NCBI GenBank assembly: GCA_932521035.1
Contig: OW051497.1
Span: forward strand, 2,666,001-2,730,000
Length of the DNA: 64,000 nucleotides
Direction of reading: 5' to 3'
Source of the DNA: Oscheius dolichura
Taxonomy: Eukaryota > Nematoda > Chromadorea > Rhabditida > Rhabditidae
Shown here: positions 46,415 to 56,923 of the stretch, piece by piece
How positions within the stretch are numbered: position 1 is the stretch's first letter
Layout: every line of letters begins with the position of its first letter
The notes under the pieces: generated by a model
What the model saw: only the letters and a program-made list of their open reading frames with translations
What the model was told of the DNA's origin: nothing
Databases searched by the model: none
Made by a program: the position numbers and the translations under genes

Positions 46415-49400
46415 ATGGCGGGGGTGTTGCGGTATTTTACGGGACACTCAGATCATCAACTAGAGATTACAGATTTCGTCAACTATAAGAAGGTTTGTTT
46501 TTTTTTATTTTTGTTTGTTTTTAAGTGTGAAACTTTAGACAGGAAGGCTAGGATTTCCACGAGAGCCCATCTGTTCGAGCTATGACCCGGAACTTGGAGT
46601 ATATTACATAGGAACACGAGAAGGACTCATCCATGTGTATGTTTAGCCTTTTTTTTGCTTATTTTCTGAGTTTTAACACCCTTCCAGATATGTTTGGGAC
46701 GAAAAGGAAAGCAAAATAGAACAGGAAATAATGAATGTGAAATCTGGGAATGAAATTAATAACGAAATTACCAATGATGCCAAAGCAAATTTTAAAAATG
46801 GAAAGGATTTAATGAATTCGAAAAGCAATAAACAATGTTCAATGGCTAACGATTATTTGGGAAGGCTTTCAAGCGTACAATTTGTAAACGAAATTAGAAA
46901 AAAGGTAGTGAGGAAAGAGAATGAGGAAGACGGGTTGGTTATACTGAATATTGCAACTGTCTAGTTCTTCTCTATCATTTCATCCGAAAACACGAAGATA
47001 GGAATAATAGATTGTTTTAGACTAGGAGGAGGAAATATTCACTTGATTGGCTCGCTACCAGAAGGCAAAGTGAAGCGATATCCTCTCCGAATCCACGCCA
47101 TCCATGGGAAAGGACAGCTAATGATCCTAGCGAATGATTTCGATGTTTTCAAATTAAAAATACAAGGAGCTATGATATTATTTGATCACTTGGAACTAGC
47201 CGAACAGGATATGAAAATTACAACAACAAGTATTCTTCAGGTACGCTGACATTTCTTGCTCTTTTTATCCTTTATTCTAGGGAAACGACAAATCTAGATT
47301 CCTGTTAGGAACAAGTTTGGGGAGGGTCTACGCTGTAGAATCAAAGAAGTTAGACCTTGAAATGCTAATAAATTATGTTGGACCATCTACAGGAGAGAGG
47401 TTCGTGTTTTTTGCATCCATTATTCCTGCTAATAATACCAAGAAGAAGCGGCAGGAGAACGCGTGGAAGCGTTTCAAACAAACGGATCTCCATTCTCCAT
47501 CTGTTAGGATTTTGTTGCGGTCATCCCCTATATTGATCCACTGAGCAGTTCTAAGCAATTTTTGCACACTTACCAAACCCTTTATATTTAAATAAACTCT
47601 TGTTTTTTCAGTGAAGTTCCTGGCTCTCGAACAGTTCTTGGACTAGCTACCCATTCGAGTGGGAAGAAAGTGTATGTCCTCTACAACGACAACCGGCTAG
47701 TTATCCACGACGCGTCTATCAACGAGACAATTGAAACAATAATCTTAGGAGGGGATGTGAAACCAACGGTAGGAAGTAGTCGATTTATTTTTTCATCTTC
47801 TTCTTGTAGGGTATAAATATAGGGAGCAATAACACCCTCCTGGTCTCGTATGAAGATGGGACATATAAACGGCTCGAAGAATCGGGGAACTTTAAAAGCT
47901 ACCAAGTATGGGGTCCATATCCATGTGATCCTATCGTCAAAATCACGGAAGCTTCGGTCAATAGGTTGGTTGAGTTGCCTTTTTAAAATCTTTGTCCTTT
48001 TAAGAACAGCCAACCCAATATTAATCTTCTCTGGTGGAATGCCGACAGCTTCCTTTGGCGATCGGTTTACCATTACTCTGAAGACTGAAAAAAATCTATT
48101 GGTTCTGGATTTCCCTACTAAAATCCTCGATTTCCACATTTCCCAGTCTCCGATCTACCTCCGAGCCGATAAAACCAAATATGATTCCGTTCTGATTGTC
48201 TTAACAGAACATGAAATGGTGATGGTGGACATCAGAGATTCTGGTTGGAGAACGTTACCTCCGCAGCTGTACTTTCCAATGGATGCTCACGCTGTAAGAT
48301 ATATATTCGACTCTTTTACAATTTCTTTTCTTCAGTTAACCTCTTCATTCTTTGCTGCCAATGTTTCTCAGGAAGTCTGGTCCAAAATGCTTTCGGTAAG
48401 GTTGCATCTCAATTTTTCTACGGGTTCTCTTAGATGTCCCAACAATGGTGGAAAGGTCAGAACTATAGTGAAGCGTCGAATCCTTTATTCGCCCACTTGT
48501 CGGATGAAGCAGAGAAACACAGCCTCGAGGATCCTCACAGGCGGCAGATATTGCTCACTGGGTATTGATATTTCTGTTTAATTCTGTAAACTGTCAATTT
48601 TAGACATGAGAACGGCTCGGTTAATGTATTCACTTGCGGAGAGAAGAGTTCTTCTTTATTGTTTGTGGTCAATGTTTCAGACGAATTCGAAGTTCCTCAA
48701 GAACGAGAGGTAACTACTGGTATTCGTTTACTTTATTAGTAAATTACTTTCAGAGGACCCTTTCTGTAGAATCAGACGCCTGTACATGGAACACAGATGA
48801 AGACGACGAGCCCGGGTCGTTAGCCGTCCCAAAAGACCAAGACGAATGGCCTCCATTCAGAAAGGTACTCCTCTTTTTTTAGATTAGCAACGTTCTTCTA
48901 ATCTTTAGGTTGGATTATATGATCAATATAGTGATGAACCAGGAGTAGCAGTCCTCAAACTATGCATGGATCCGAATTCTGGCCAATTTGCTGTTTCAAC
49001 CAAGTGCGGTGCTAATTTTGTCTACGACCTTCAGGAGACCTCACGGGTACTTTTAAACTTTCTTTATTTTATACCATTTGCTCTTAGACTCTAAAACCAA
49101 GCCTTACAACTATACCCTTGATCAAGGACCCACAGTATCAACCACCTAAACCGACACCACAAGAAGCTATGCGAGATCCGAACAGAGCGCTGCCTCCACG
49201 AGGAGTGGATAAGACATATCCACCTGGATATCAGCCTTGCACTGCAAAAGAAGCGACATCGAGTCTTTTCCTTCAACTTGACCCACGGACGTCGTGTACA
49301 ACAATGGCTATTCTCTCGTCGAGGAAGATGCTGGCCCTTGCGAATGAGTTCGGCTTCGCTATTTTCAACTATGCCAAGGGAGAAGTCATGCTCAGCGAGT

Positions 49401-50916
49401 CGTATATAGCTTCTGAGGGTGAGTAGCTCACTTGTATGTTTTATAGTTTCTATATTTTCAGATTTAATGTCTGCTGTTGGAGAAAATATGCGATCACTCT
49501 ACAAGTCCATGAAGAAATCAGTGAGGAACACATTCCGGAGGAAGTCCAGGTCAAACAATAAGAAGGACAGAGCTGCGGCAGTTGGAGATACAGTTCTTCT
49601 CGCCGATGAAGATGCTGACGACGAGTCAAACTACAGGGCAGTAGAGAGGCAGATTGAGGCGAGGGAAACACTAGCACCAGGTACCATTTCTTATTAGCTT
49701 TTAACTAGAATTTATCTATTCAGGTAAAACAAAACCCCATTTGGTGAAATTCGTCTGTTTTTTGAGAACACCGATAAGCGACGGAACTGATGTAAGCTAC
49801 TTAATTTATGTTAAAAAGTAAATGACTAGTTTATTAAACGATTAATGGATCTCTCAGATGACGCCACTTTTCCTAAACTGTATAATATAGACAAACTTAG
49901 GTGAAATAGGCTCAATTTTCTGAAAGAAACTATGTGCCCATGTTTGGTGGCCAGAGTCAGACGGCAGATATGCAATGCCACTACATAGGGTGCAGTTTCC
50001 CGTTCTGCCAACTACCGCCGCTTCCAAAATAACTATGTTTCCTAGAGATTACAGCATCTCCAACTTTTATAACCATTTTTGACTTGAAAACGTGATATCC
50101 ATTCTCGCAATGCTTACAGCAAACAATCGTGATTGCATTTCAGCTAACCGACACTTTCTGGGTTGGCCTCAACAGCGGTCACATCTATTCCTATGCCATT
50201 GAAGACAGACCACGACAGTCTGATGAGTTACGACTGGATAAGGAGATCCGACTCAGCCATACAGCTCCGGTCATCCACATGGGAGTTTTCATGGAGATCA
50301 GTTCAAAGGTAGGCCTTCGTTCTTCTTTAATTTCGCTATTTTCTCTTTTGATAATCAAGGACCGTTCTATTTCAGCATGCCCTTCACCGTCTCTTGATAG
50401 TTACCGAGGAACAAATGCGCCTGTATGCTCTTCCCAGCATGAAGAGGTTGAAGTACAAAGTGAAGCTGACCAGCACAGAAGGGCTGCAAATCAGGAAAGC
50501 AATTGTCGCTACCGTTCACAGCGCATCAAGTAAGCTTTTATAATTTGTTCTTAATTTCTTTTCCGCTCCAGAGCCGATGAATAAAGCGCCTTGGATACTT
50601 ATTCTAACAAATACCGGCGAAGTGAGAGTCTATTCCACACAAAACTCGAAAATCAAAGCACGGTTTCAAGTAGTACATGTAAGTTGATGAGATATATTTT
50701 GATAAGGTTGTATTTCAGCATCAAAACCATATAGCGATAGCGAGTGCCATCCTTACCCCATTCGGAGATATTCTGTACCTACGCGGCCAACAGTCCGAAT
50801 TCCAAAAAGCGACAATTTCCTCTCACTCGACGAAATGGAAAGAGCCGTTTGCTGATACCGAATGGCCACGTGGTCAGATTTCTCCAAGCGGGGAAAACAC
50901 TCCCACTGAAGAGTAG
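46415..50916 (+). CDS. lgl-1: Lethal(2) giant larvae (Lgl) homologue
   Basis: Many exons separated by short introns. The ATG follows a TTCCTTTTCAG acceptor by three bases. The first exons read TGRLGFPREPICSSYDPELG and VYYIGTREGLIHV, the standard opening of the first Lgl beta-propeller. Later exons give PPQLYFPMDAHAV and FWVGLNSGHIYSYAIED. The linker MRSLYKSMKKSVRNTFRRKS is the basic, serine-bearing segment that aPKC phosphorylates in Lgl proteins to release them from the cortex. The C-terminal propeller contains WILILTNTGEVRVYS and YLRGQQSEFQKATISSHS. No SNARE-like tail is visible, which favours Lgl over tomosyn. Expected role: basolateral polarity, antagonistic to aPKC/PAR. Exon joins beyond the landmark blocks were not summed. 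Confidence 0.8.
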
Positions 50917-50919
50917 TAA

Positions 50920-51480
50920 TTTTTTTAATATCCTTGTTTATTGTTGACGATACTCCGAATTGTAGTTTCCTTGAAGTCACAGCATTTCTAGTCCCTTGCT
51001 TATTTGTTTCTTTCACTCCGTCGTCTTTTCTGGTGATATCGTCCTCCGCTTGTGATATACTTGTAATTTGGTTGTGATTATTTTGCTTGTTACACCTACG
51101 GTCGCCTATTGCTTTAGTCATTTTTGATCTATCAGTTATTTCTTATTTATGGTTATGAATATTTTGTGATTCCTTTCGGTTTTATGATGATAGACAATTT
51201 CTCCCAAATATATTGGGACGTTCATCATTTTCCGATGCGATACGTCAAGAACATTCAGACAAAACAATTCTTTCTCTGTGGAGCAAACGATCGGGGAACA
51301 GGATATATTCTCCTACTGTTAAGGGATGGGAAGAAAGCAAACGAAGGTTTATCTTTATGCTATATTTAACGCATATTTTATATTCAACAGAAAATTGGAA
51401 AGTTAGAAGATTCCCGTTGAATCATGGCGGTGTAACAGGAACCTGTTATTTCCTACATAGTTATTCTCCAAGGGGCAAAG
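50920..51480. other. Spacer downstream of the Lgl gene
   Basis: AT-rich, with no supported exon. Open frames at 51124-51494 overlap in several registers and carry no splice or domain support. Confidence 0.35.
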
Positions 51481-51493
51481 AACAGTTCATATA

Positions 51494-51795
51494 ATGAGAG
51501 TACTCCTTCTATTGTTAGGGCTACTAGCGCTGATTGCTTCTATTTCATCGGCTAGCTTAGGTAAAAATGTACTTGTTACTTTGGTTAAATTGCTTTTAGG
51601 ATCCGAAGAGACAATGGTACAACTGGGTGGCTATAGAAGTGGCCGGCCAGCTATGTATTCTCCACAAGCAGGTATTTTATTCCTATTTGTGTAGATTTTC
51701 TATCCCTTTCAGGAGCTCCAGTTAATGTGATGCCGCGTGGTCCGATAGCAGGAATGGTAGTAGGTCCAATCGGAGGAATTGTCGACACGAGATGA
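51494..51795 (+). CDS. Small secreted Gly/Pro-rich peptide
   Basis: Three exons with 39-bp and 41-bp introns, both interrupting a codon after its first base, give 73 aa. The first 20 residues are a strong signal peptide (MRVLLLLLGLLALIASISSA). The mature part is short and Gly/Pro/Val-rich (GYRSGRPAMYSPQAGAPVN, GPIAGMVVGPIGGIVDTR) with no cysteines. It lies at the edge of the secreted C6 cluster but on the opposite strand and has no RS tract, so membership of that family is not supported. Confidence 0.7.
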
Positions 51796-51863
51796 TGAAG
51801 ACAAATAAAATGATTAGAGCTGATTTTGTCTCATATAGTTAGCAAGTAAAGATAGTCACTTTA

Positions 51864-52602
51864 TTATGGATTTGATAATTCTTCGGGAACTACGGTCGTG
51901 TTTAGGTTATAACAGCCAGTCGACTTGAATTCCTGTGGCTTTGGGATGAAAGAACCGTTGAAGCTCGCTGCGAAGGCCGGACTTTCCCAGCTGAAATCAT
52001 TGCTCTGTTTAGTCCACCTATTAAACTTGCTTTCCGCGCTTGTTACAGGTAGCAACTGTCTGGGTTGAAACTCCAACAGCGGTTGTTCCTTCGGGTTCGA
52101 CAGTGTTGGAGACCAAAATTGCATTGAAGACACCGTCGTTGAAGGGGCATGTGATGACGGCTTTCTTGCATCCATCATTGTCCTTGAAGTAGCTGAAAAA
52201 TATTGTGTGTTAAAGGTGGAGGTAAACTTACGTGATGGAGGTAGCGAGGCCGTCTTCGTCGAGGCTGAGAAGTCCGAGACGGCGGCAAGAGTTGCACTCT
52301 GTAATCCCCTGCCTTTAGTTTCTGAAAAACGGCTCACTCTTCTTGTGATGCTCATCAGATTTGGAGTCGCTCCTTGAATGGCTCCTGGAACGGCTTCTGC
52401 TCCTGGACCAGCTCCTTGAACCACGATGACGGTTGTGGTGGCCCCATGACGGCCAAACGGGTGGGTAAGCTACAGGTGCGGGAGATCCATAACCTCCAGG
52501 AGCGACGGGGGCGTCTTGTGCAGGATAAGATGGAGCATCCTGATCTCCGTATTGGGCTAACGCCACACCCGCCGAGACAAGAAGGAGAGCAAGAGCCTTC
52601 AT
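51864..52602 (-). CDS. Secreted RS-tract protein with one C6-type module
   Basis: Four exons (52338-52602, 52232-52298, 52031-52192, 51864-51990) give 206 aa. A signal peptide ends before QYGDQ. A Pro/Tyr/Ala segment is followed by His/Arg and then an Arg-Ser tract (SRSWSRSRSRSRSHSRSDSK). The module has six cysteines: KCNSC, DGCKKAVITC (C-x6-C), ATCNKRGNW (C-x5-W) and STGC. The last intron starts with GC rather than GT (AA-GCAAGT ... TTTCAG) and is needed to keep the frame and the conserved Trp. A TATAAAA box lies 31-37 bp before the ATG. Predicted extracellular; the function of the family is unknown. Confidence 0.85.
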
Positions 52603-52632
52603 TGAACTAGGGAGACATGGGACGATGCCCCG

Positions 52633-52639
52633 TTTTATA
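52633..52639 (-). promoter_or_regulatory. TATA box of the 52.6-kb secreted gene
   Basis: TATAAAA on the minus strand, 31-37 bp before the ATG at 52602. With a normal TATA-to-start distance the leader would be only a few bases long. Confidence 0.6.
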
Positions 52640-52842
52640 GAGCGAATTGCTGTTTGTTTTGGCTGGTGCGTAAGTGACGACGATATTCAATAATACGAGA
52701 TCTCCTTCTCTGTATTCGTTTGGTCCAGGCTGGTTTTATTCCACATACTTACAGTGGTTAACAGTATACAAATCACATTGATTAAAGATTTTTTGGGGGG
52801 CGTTGGAAGTGAGTAAATAAAGAGCTTTATTATGAAACTTTC

Positions 52843-53290
52843 TTATTCGAAAGTAACAGAATGACATCCAGCCAAGTCAAGCTCCTTCAGCTTTACTGTT
52901 GGAGCTTCATCCAACACCGAATGTGTCGAAGCGTTCCATCTGAAACCATGGCTTGATCTTATCTCAGCATTCAGTTTACTTTCCGCGTTTACTGTAACTA
53001 ACAACACTCTGGGCACCAATACCAAAAGCCACAAAAATTGCGCCGACAACGGCCTTTTTCCTAGTATATTCATCCCTTTTTTGAAGAAACTGGAACGGTC
53101 TTTCATATGTAGGATTGAGAAATTATTAATGCAGGGAGAGCTCCTTCTTCTATAAAGAGGATGCATTCGAGACGCCGCTAGGAGTTGCACTCTAGGAAGA
53201 ACATGTAAAAAATTTGCAGAACTACTGACTCTTCTTGTGATCGTCGTCTGAATTAGAGTTGCTACTTTATGCTTCTGGAGTGGTTTCTGT
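52843..53290 (-). pseudogene. Decayed copy of the 52-kb secreted gene
   Basis: Segments match the neighbour's exons in order. 53220-53290 resembles the RS-tract coding part, but only a few Ser/Arg codons remain and stops intervene. 53160-53200 resembles the CNSCRRL exon with its Cys lost. 52843-53050 resembles the last two exons (VNAESKLN, TVKLKELDLAGC-HS). No continuous frame joins them. The copy is a tandem duplicate that lost its signal peptide region. Confidence 0.65.
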
Positions 53291-53299
53291 TATGACTTC

Positions 53300-53880
53300 T
53301 GCTTTCGGATCCTTGAAGGTCAAATTCACATAATATATTCATATCGTGCTCATCGTGCTTTTCCTCACCCCGCTGAACAAGAAAGTTCTTTTTGTAGACT
53401 ATCCTCATAACATTGTTTCGGCGACACCTCCATTCAATGTGGTTGATGTTGGCTACGCGTTGTATTTGTTCCCATTCCGTACAGAATTGCCGTGCTCCCA
53501 CCGTTCCTTGTGGAGAATCCATTAAGTCTTAAGCCGGAAAAGTCATAGTGCTCAGCAGCTTTACAAGATTTTTTAGCAATCCAGAAAAGGATAGAAAACG
53601 TAAGCGAAGTCAACTGCCATTTTAACGGTGAATGTGGATACAGGATCAATGGTTATGTTTAGGTTACTGTGAACCTCCTAGAAGCCCCTATCTTTCTGTT
53701 CTTACTACCTTTTGTTAAAATTTCAATTTGCCATATCCACTTCGATTTATGGAGATGATTATCTCGGTCTGGAAAATCGGTAGCTTACGTTGGTTGGCAT
53801 ACTGGAGTTTAGTATGTGACAAGCTTTTGCTTTTATTGTTAATTCAGACAGAAAAATGAAATAAAATTTATTGCTAAATC
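53300..53880. other. Spacer
   Basis: No supported exon apart from possible further remnants of the decayed copy next to it. Confidence 0.35.
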
Positions 53881-53889
53881 TGTGTTCCT

Positions 53890-55466
53890 CTAATCGAGGA
53901 GTCCGGCCTCTCTCAAAAGCGCTTGATATTCCCGTTCGGCCTGACCATTGTCCGGCGTTTCGTCAATAGGCACCGTTGTCTGAAAAATTAGGTGTACTTT
54001 TTTAAGAAATCGGCAAAGCCTCTACCGTTGCGACAGGTCCCTGGGTTCGGGCAGCGGACTTTTGGGGTGCCTGAAAGATTGGATCTATATTTTTCGAAAA
54101 TCCAACACTCACCGCCGCAGTAGTTGATGCGGTGGTGGTTGCGGGAGTCGTGGTTCCGGTGGTTGATACAGTAGCCGCGGGAGTCGTGGTTCCGGTGGTT
54201 GATACAGTAACCGCGGGAGTCGTGGTCCTGGTGGTTGATACAGTAGCCGCGGGAGTCGTGGTTCCGGTGGTTGATACAGTAACCGCTGGGGTAGTTCCTC
54301 CCGTCCTTGCTCCAGTGGTGGTTCCAGTAGACGTTCCGGGGTCAGTGGTTCCGGCAGAGGAGGTAGTTACAGGAGCTGCGGTTGGCTGAGTTGGCTCGCT
54401 GGGGGCCACAATAGTTGGGGTTGCTGTAGGGTCTTCAGGAAGGTCCGGAAGAAGCGGGATGATGACGTTTGTCTAAACCGGGTTGATAGGTGGGGGATGG
54501 TTGATACAGTAACCGCGGGAGTCGTGGTTCCGGTGGTTGATACAGTAGCCGCTGGGGTAGTTCCTTCCGTCCTTGCTCCAGTGGTGGTTCCAGTAGACGT
54601 TCCGGGGCCAGTGGTTCCGGCAGAGGAGGTAGTTACAAGAGCTGCGGTTGGCTGAGTTGGCTCGCTGGGGGCCACAATAGTTGGGGTTGCTGTAGGGTCT
54701 TCAGGAAGGTCCAGAGGAAGCGGGATGAAGACGCTTGTCTAAACCGTGTTAATGGCGTATGTATTAGATAAAGTTTACCGGCACTTGGTCCAACAGCCCT
54801 TCCATATTTTCGAAGAGCACGCAGGTAACATACTTGAACTGGACTTTGGTCTGGTTGCGGAGTTCGGTGGCTTCCCATCTGCAGTCATTTTTAAATGGGC
54901 AAAGGCAAGACTTACTCTTTCTCATCGGTGCAGGTGATGACCCTCTGGAGAGCGATGGCTCCTCCGATTCTGAACGAGTCGGAATCCTTAGGGGCCTTGT
55001 TGGCGAAGCCGCCAAGGATCCAGGCTTTGCCGTCGAAGGGGCAGCTGGCAACCGCTTGCCAACATCCGTCGTTCATCTCATAGCTAGGAGATGGTTTTAA
55101 TAGAGGAAGTAAATAAGGGTACCTGATCTTGGGATCAACGTAGGGGACAGGAGACGGGCCGCGGTAGAGACCCAACTTCTTGCATTTGTAGCACTTCTCC
55201 TCAGAAGAGCGGGATCTGTTGCGGCTGCGGCGCCGGCTTCTGCTTCGACTATGGTTTCGGCTGTCGCTCCTGCTCCAGCTCCTATAGCGATGGTGGTGGA
55301 AAGGTGGACCCCACTAAACTTTATAGTTTTCTAGAGAATAAGGAGGAATAACCGGAATACTGGGTCCTGCGACGGGGGCAAGATAGGCAGGTCCTGGAGC
55401 TCCTCCTCCATACTGGGCGGAGACTACTCCTATTGTCACTGCGAGCAGAAGAATAACCAGATTCAT
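53890..55466 (-). CDS. Secreted RS-tract/C6-type protein with mucin-like Thr repeats
   Basis: Eight exons (55353-55466, 55123-55313, 54916-55083, 54779-54878, 54514-54738, 54113-54472, 54026-54070, 53890-53979) sum to 430 aa. A signal peptide (VILLLAVTIGVVSA) precedes QYGGG. A His/Arg and RS tract follows (YRSWSRSDSRNHSRSRSRRR). The six-cysteine module has KCYKC, DGCWQAVASC, ITCTDEKEW and YVTC. The rest is a Thr/Ser/Pro region with repeated TTGTTTPAATVS units, expected to be heavily O-glycosylated. Exons 5 and 6 are tandem duplicates (IVAPSEPTQPTAA in both). An AT-rich TTTTAAA box lies 31-37 bp upstream. It could be a cuticle, glycocalyx or gut mucin component; this is inference. Confidence 0.85.
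54113..54738 (-). repeat. Tandem exon duplication with Thr-rich minisatellite
   Basis: Exon 54514-54738 and the first 225 bp of exon 54113-54472 are near-identical. The exon 6 copy then carries extra units of about 36 bp encoding TTGTTTPAVTVS/TTGTTTPAATVS. The 41-bp intron between them appears to be made from repeat sequence: its donor lies where the exon 6 copy reads on as coding GTTACT. Confidence 0.8.
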
Positions 55467-55496
55467 GTCTACAAGGACAGAGAGAAGATTCATCCC

Positions 55497-55503
55497 TTTT
55501 AAA
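55497..55503 (-). promoter_or_regulatory. AT-rich core-promoter element of the 55.5-kb gene
   Basis: TTTAAAA on the minus strand, 31-37 bp before the ATG at 55466, the same position as the TATA boxes of the two sister genes checked. Confidence 0.45.
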
Positions 55504-55639
55504 GGGGAGAGCAGATGCTTTGGCTGGTGACATGCGTTTCTTACCAATAGACGTCGATGAGCAATCATTCACGGGAAGAGACGCGGCCGGTTGAGGATTC
55601 TAGCGAGAATAAGAAAATGCCCTCCCATTTAGAATAAGA

Positions 55640-56900
55640 AGATATAAATCACAAGAGTGTAACTCGTGTCGTGTGTCACGACCCACGACCCATGACCCAT
55701 GACCCCGCTCGCCCCCTATCAAACCATTCCGAGGGGCAGCGGCCGACCAAGCTGTACCCTCTCTTTTTTGCCTTCGTTCTTTATTTATTTATCCCTTCCT
55801 TTCTGTCTTACTAATAAGGTTTAATTACCCAAGTTTGAGCTTCGATATCAGCGTGACCAGTGTCCGTTTCATCTGGGATACTGTAGAGCGAGCAGACTCG
55901 ACTTGGAGAACCGCAAACGAACCACCACCAACCCCCGACATCAATAGCGTAGATCCCATAAGGAATCTATTTAACTCGTAACAACGGGTGTTATTTTACA
56001 TTGGCCGGCATCTTCTGTGATGAATTAGGATCGCAACTAAAACCGTAAACTGTTATCAGATGTCAAGGTGTTTCTCCCTGCAGTCTATGGCCCCGATGAG
56101 TAGGGAAGAGGAAAAACCAATTTGCTCGTTGTGCTTATGCAGTGTCCTGTTGCCCCAAGACTGATTATGAAGTAGCCACTTTAAAAGTCGCCTACTGTGA
56201 AAAGAGAATAATAAAAAGGTGCGCGTGTCCGACGTGTGTGATTTCCCAATTTCAAATTTGGAGTGCAAGTTACCCGGAAAAAGTAGTAGTAGTATCAGTC
56301 ATTTACGAACAACGTGACTATTTCAGAGGGGCAAAATGGATTTCGACCATCACTGTTATAACGTATCTTCAGTCTTCGTCTACAGTTCGACATTATTGAC
56401 TATCATGGCTGTTGTTACAACATTTCATATCAAACGTTCAAATGGTAAAAGAGCAAGCTAGAACCAGAGCAATCAGTTTTATTCGTTGGGGGCTCTCTCT
56501 GTGTTTTCTAAATATTTCTACGGATGGATAAGTCGTTTTCTGTTGGTACACTTTCAACAAAATTGGTTTTCTGTTTTATTTTCAGTCAATGATTTTTGTT
56601 TGTTGATGCCCATCTCTGGAAGAAGTAAAGATGAAATTCAGCTAACAGTGATGATCGAAATATGGAACCACGCGCTCCAAGACGGGAGATTGCTCACTAT
56701 AGCAGCATTACTTCCAGTTGCCACTCTCATCTTTCAATTGCAAACTAGCTGTTAGTTGTTAGAATTCCTAATGGGAAGTAGGACACAAAGTCTCTGCTAT
56801 TTGTTTCAGTTCCCCTGTTTTCTTTCGAAATGAAGGCCTAGTATAAATGCGGAATGTTTATTCTTGTAACCAGCGATGGATCACGGTAGTGTGCATGAAG
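55640..56900. other. Spacer with one possible orphan exon
   Basis: On the minus strand, about 55970-55820, an open segment reads YGIYAIDVGGWWWFVCG and SPSRVCSLYSIPDETDT and ends at TAG near 55818. The Trp/Cys content suggests coding sequence, but I could not connect it to other exons. The ACCCACGACCCATGACCC stretch near 55680 is a short direct repeat. Nothing else is supported. Confidence 0.25.
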
Positions 56901-56923
56901 CCCCAGTTACGGTCAACCCTCCA

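Noticed and set aside
46415-50916. Tomosyn rather than Lgl
   Set aside because: The frame ends after the second propeller-like region with no R-SNARE coiled coil, and the basic aPKC-type serine segment is typical of Lgl.
54132-54389. Plus-strand Val/Gly-rich repeat frame
   Set aside because: Antisense shadow of the Thr-rich mucin-like exon.
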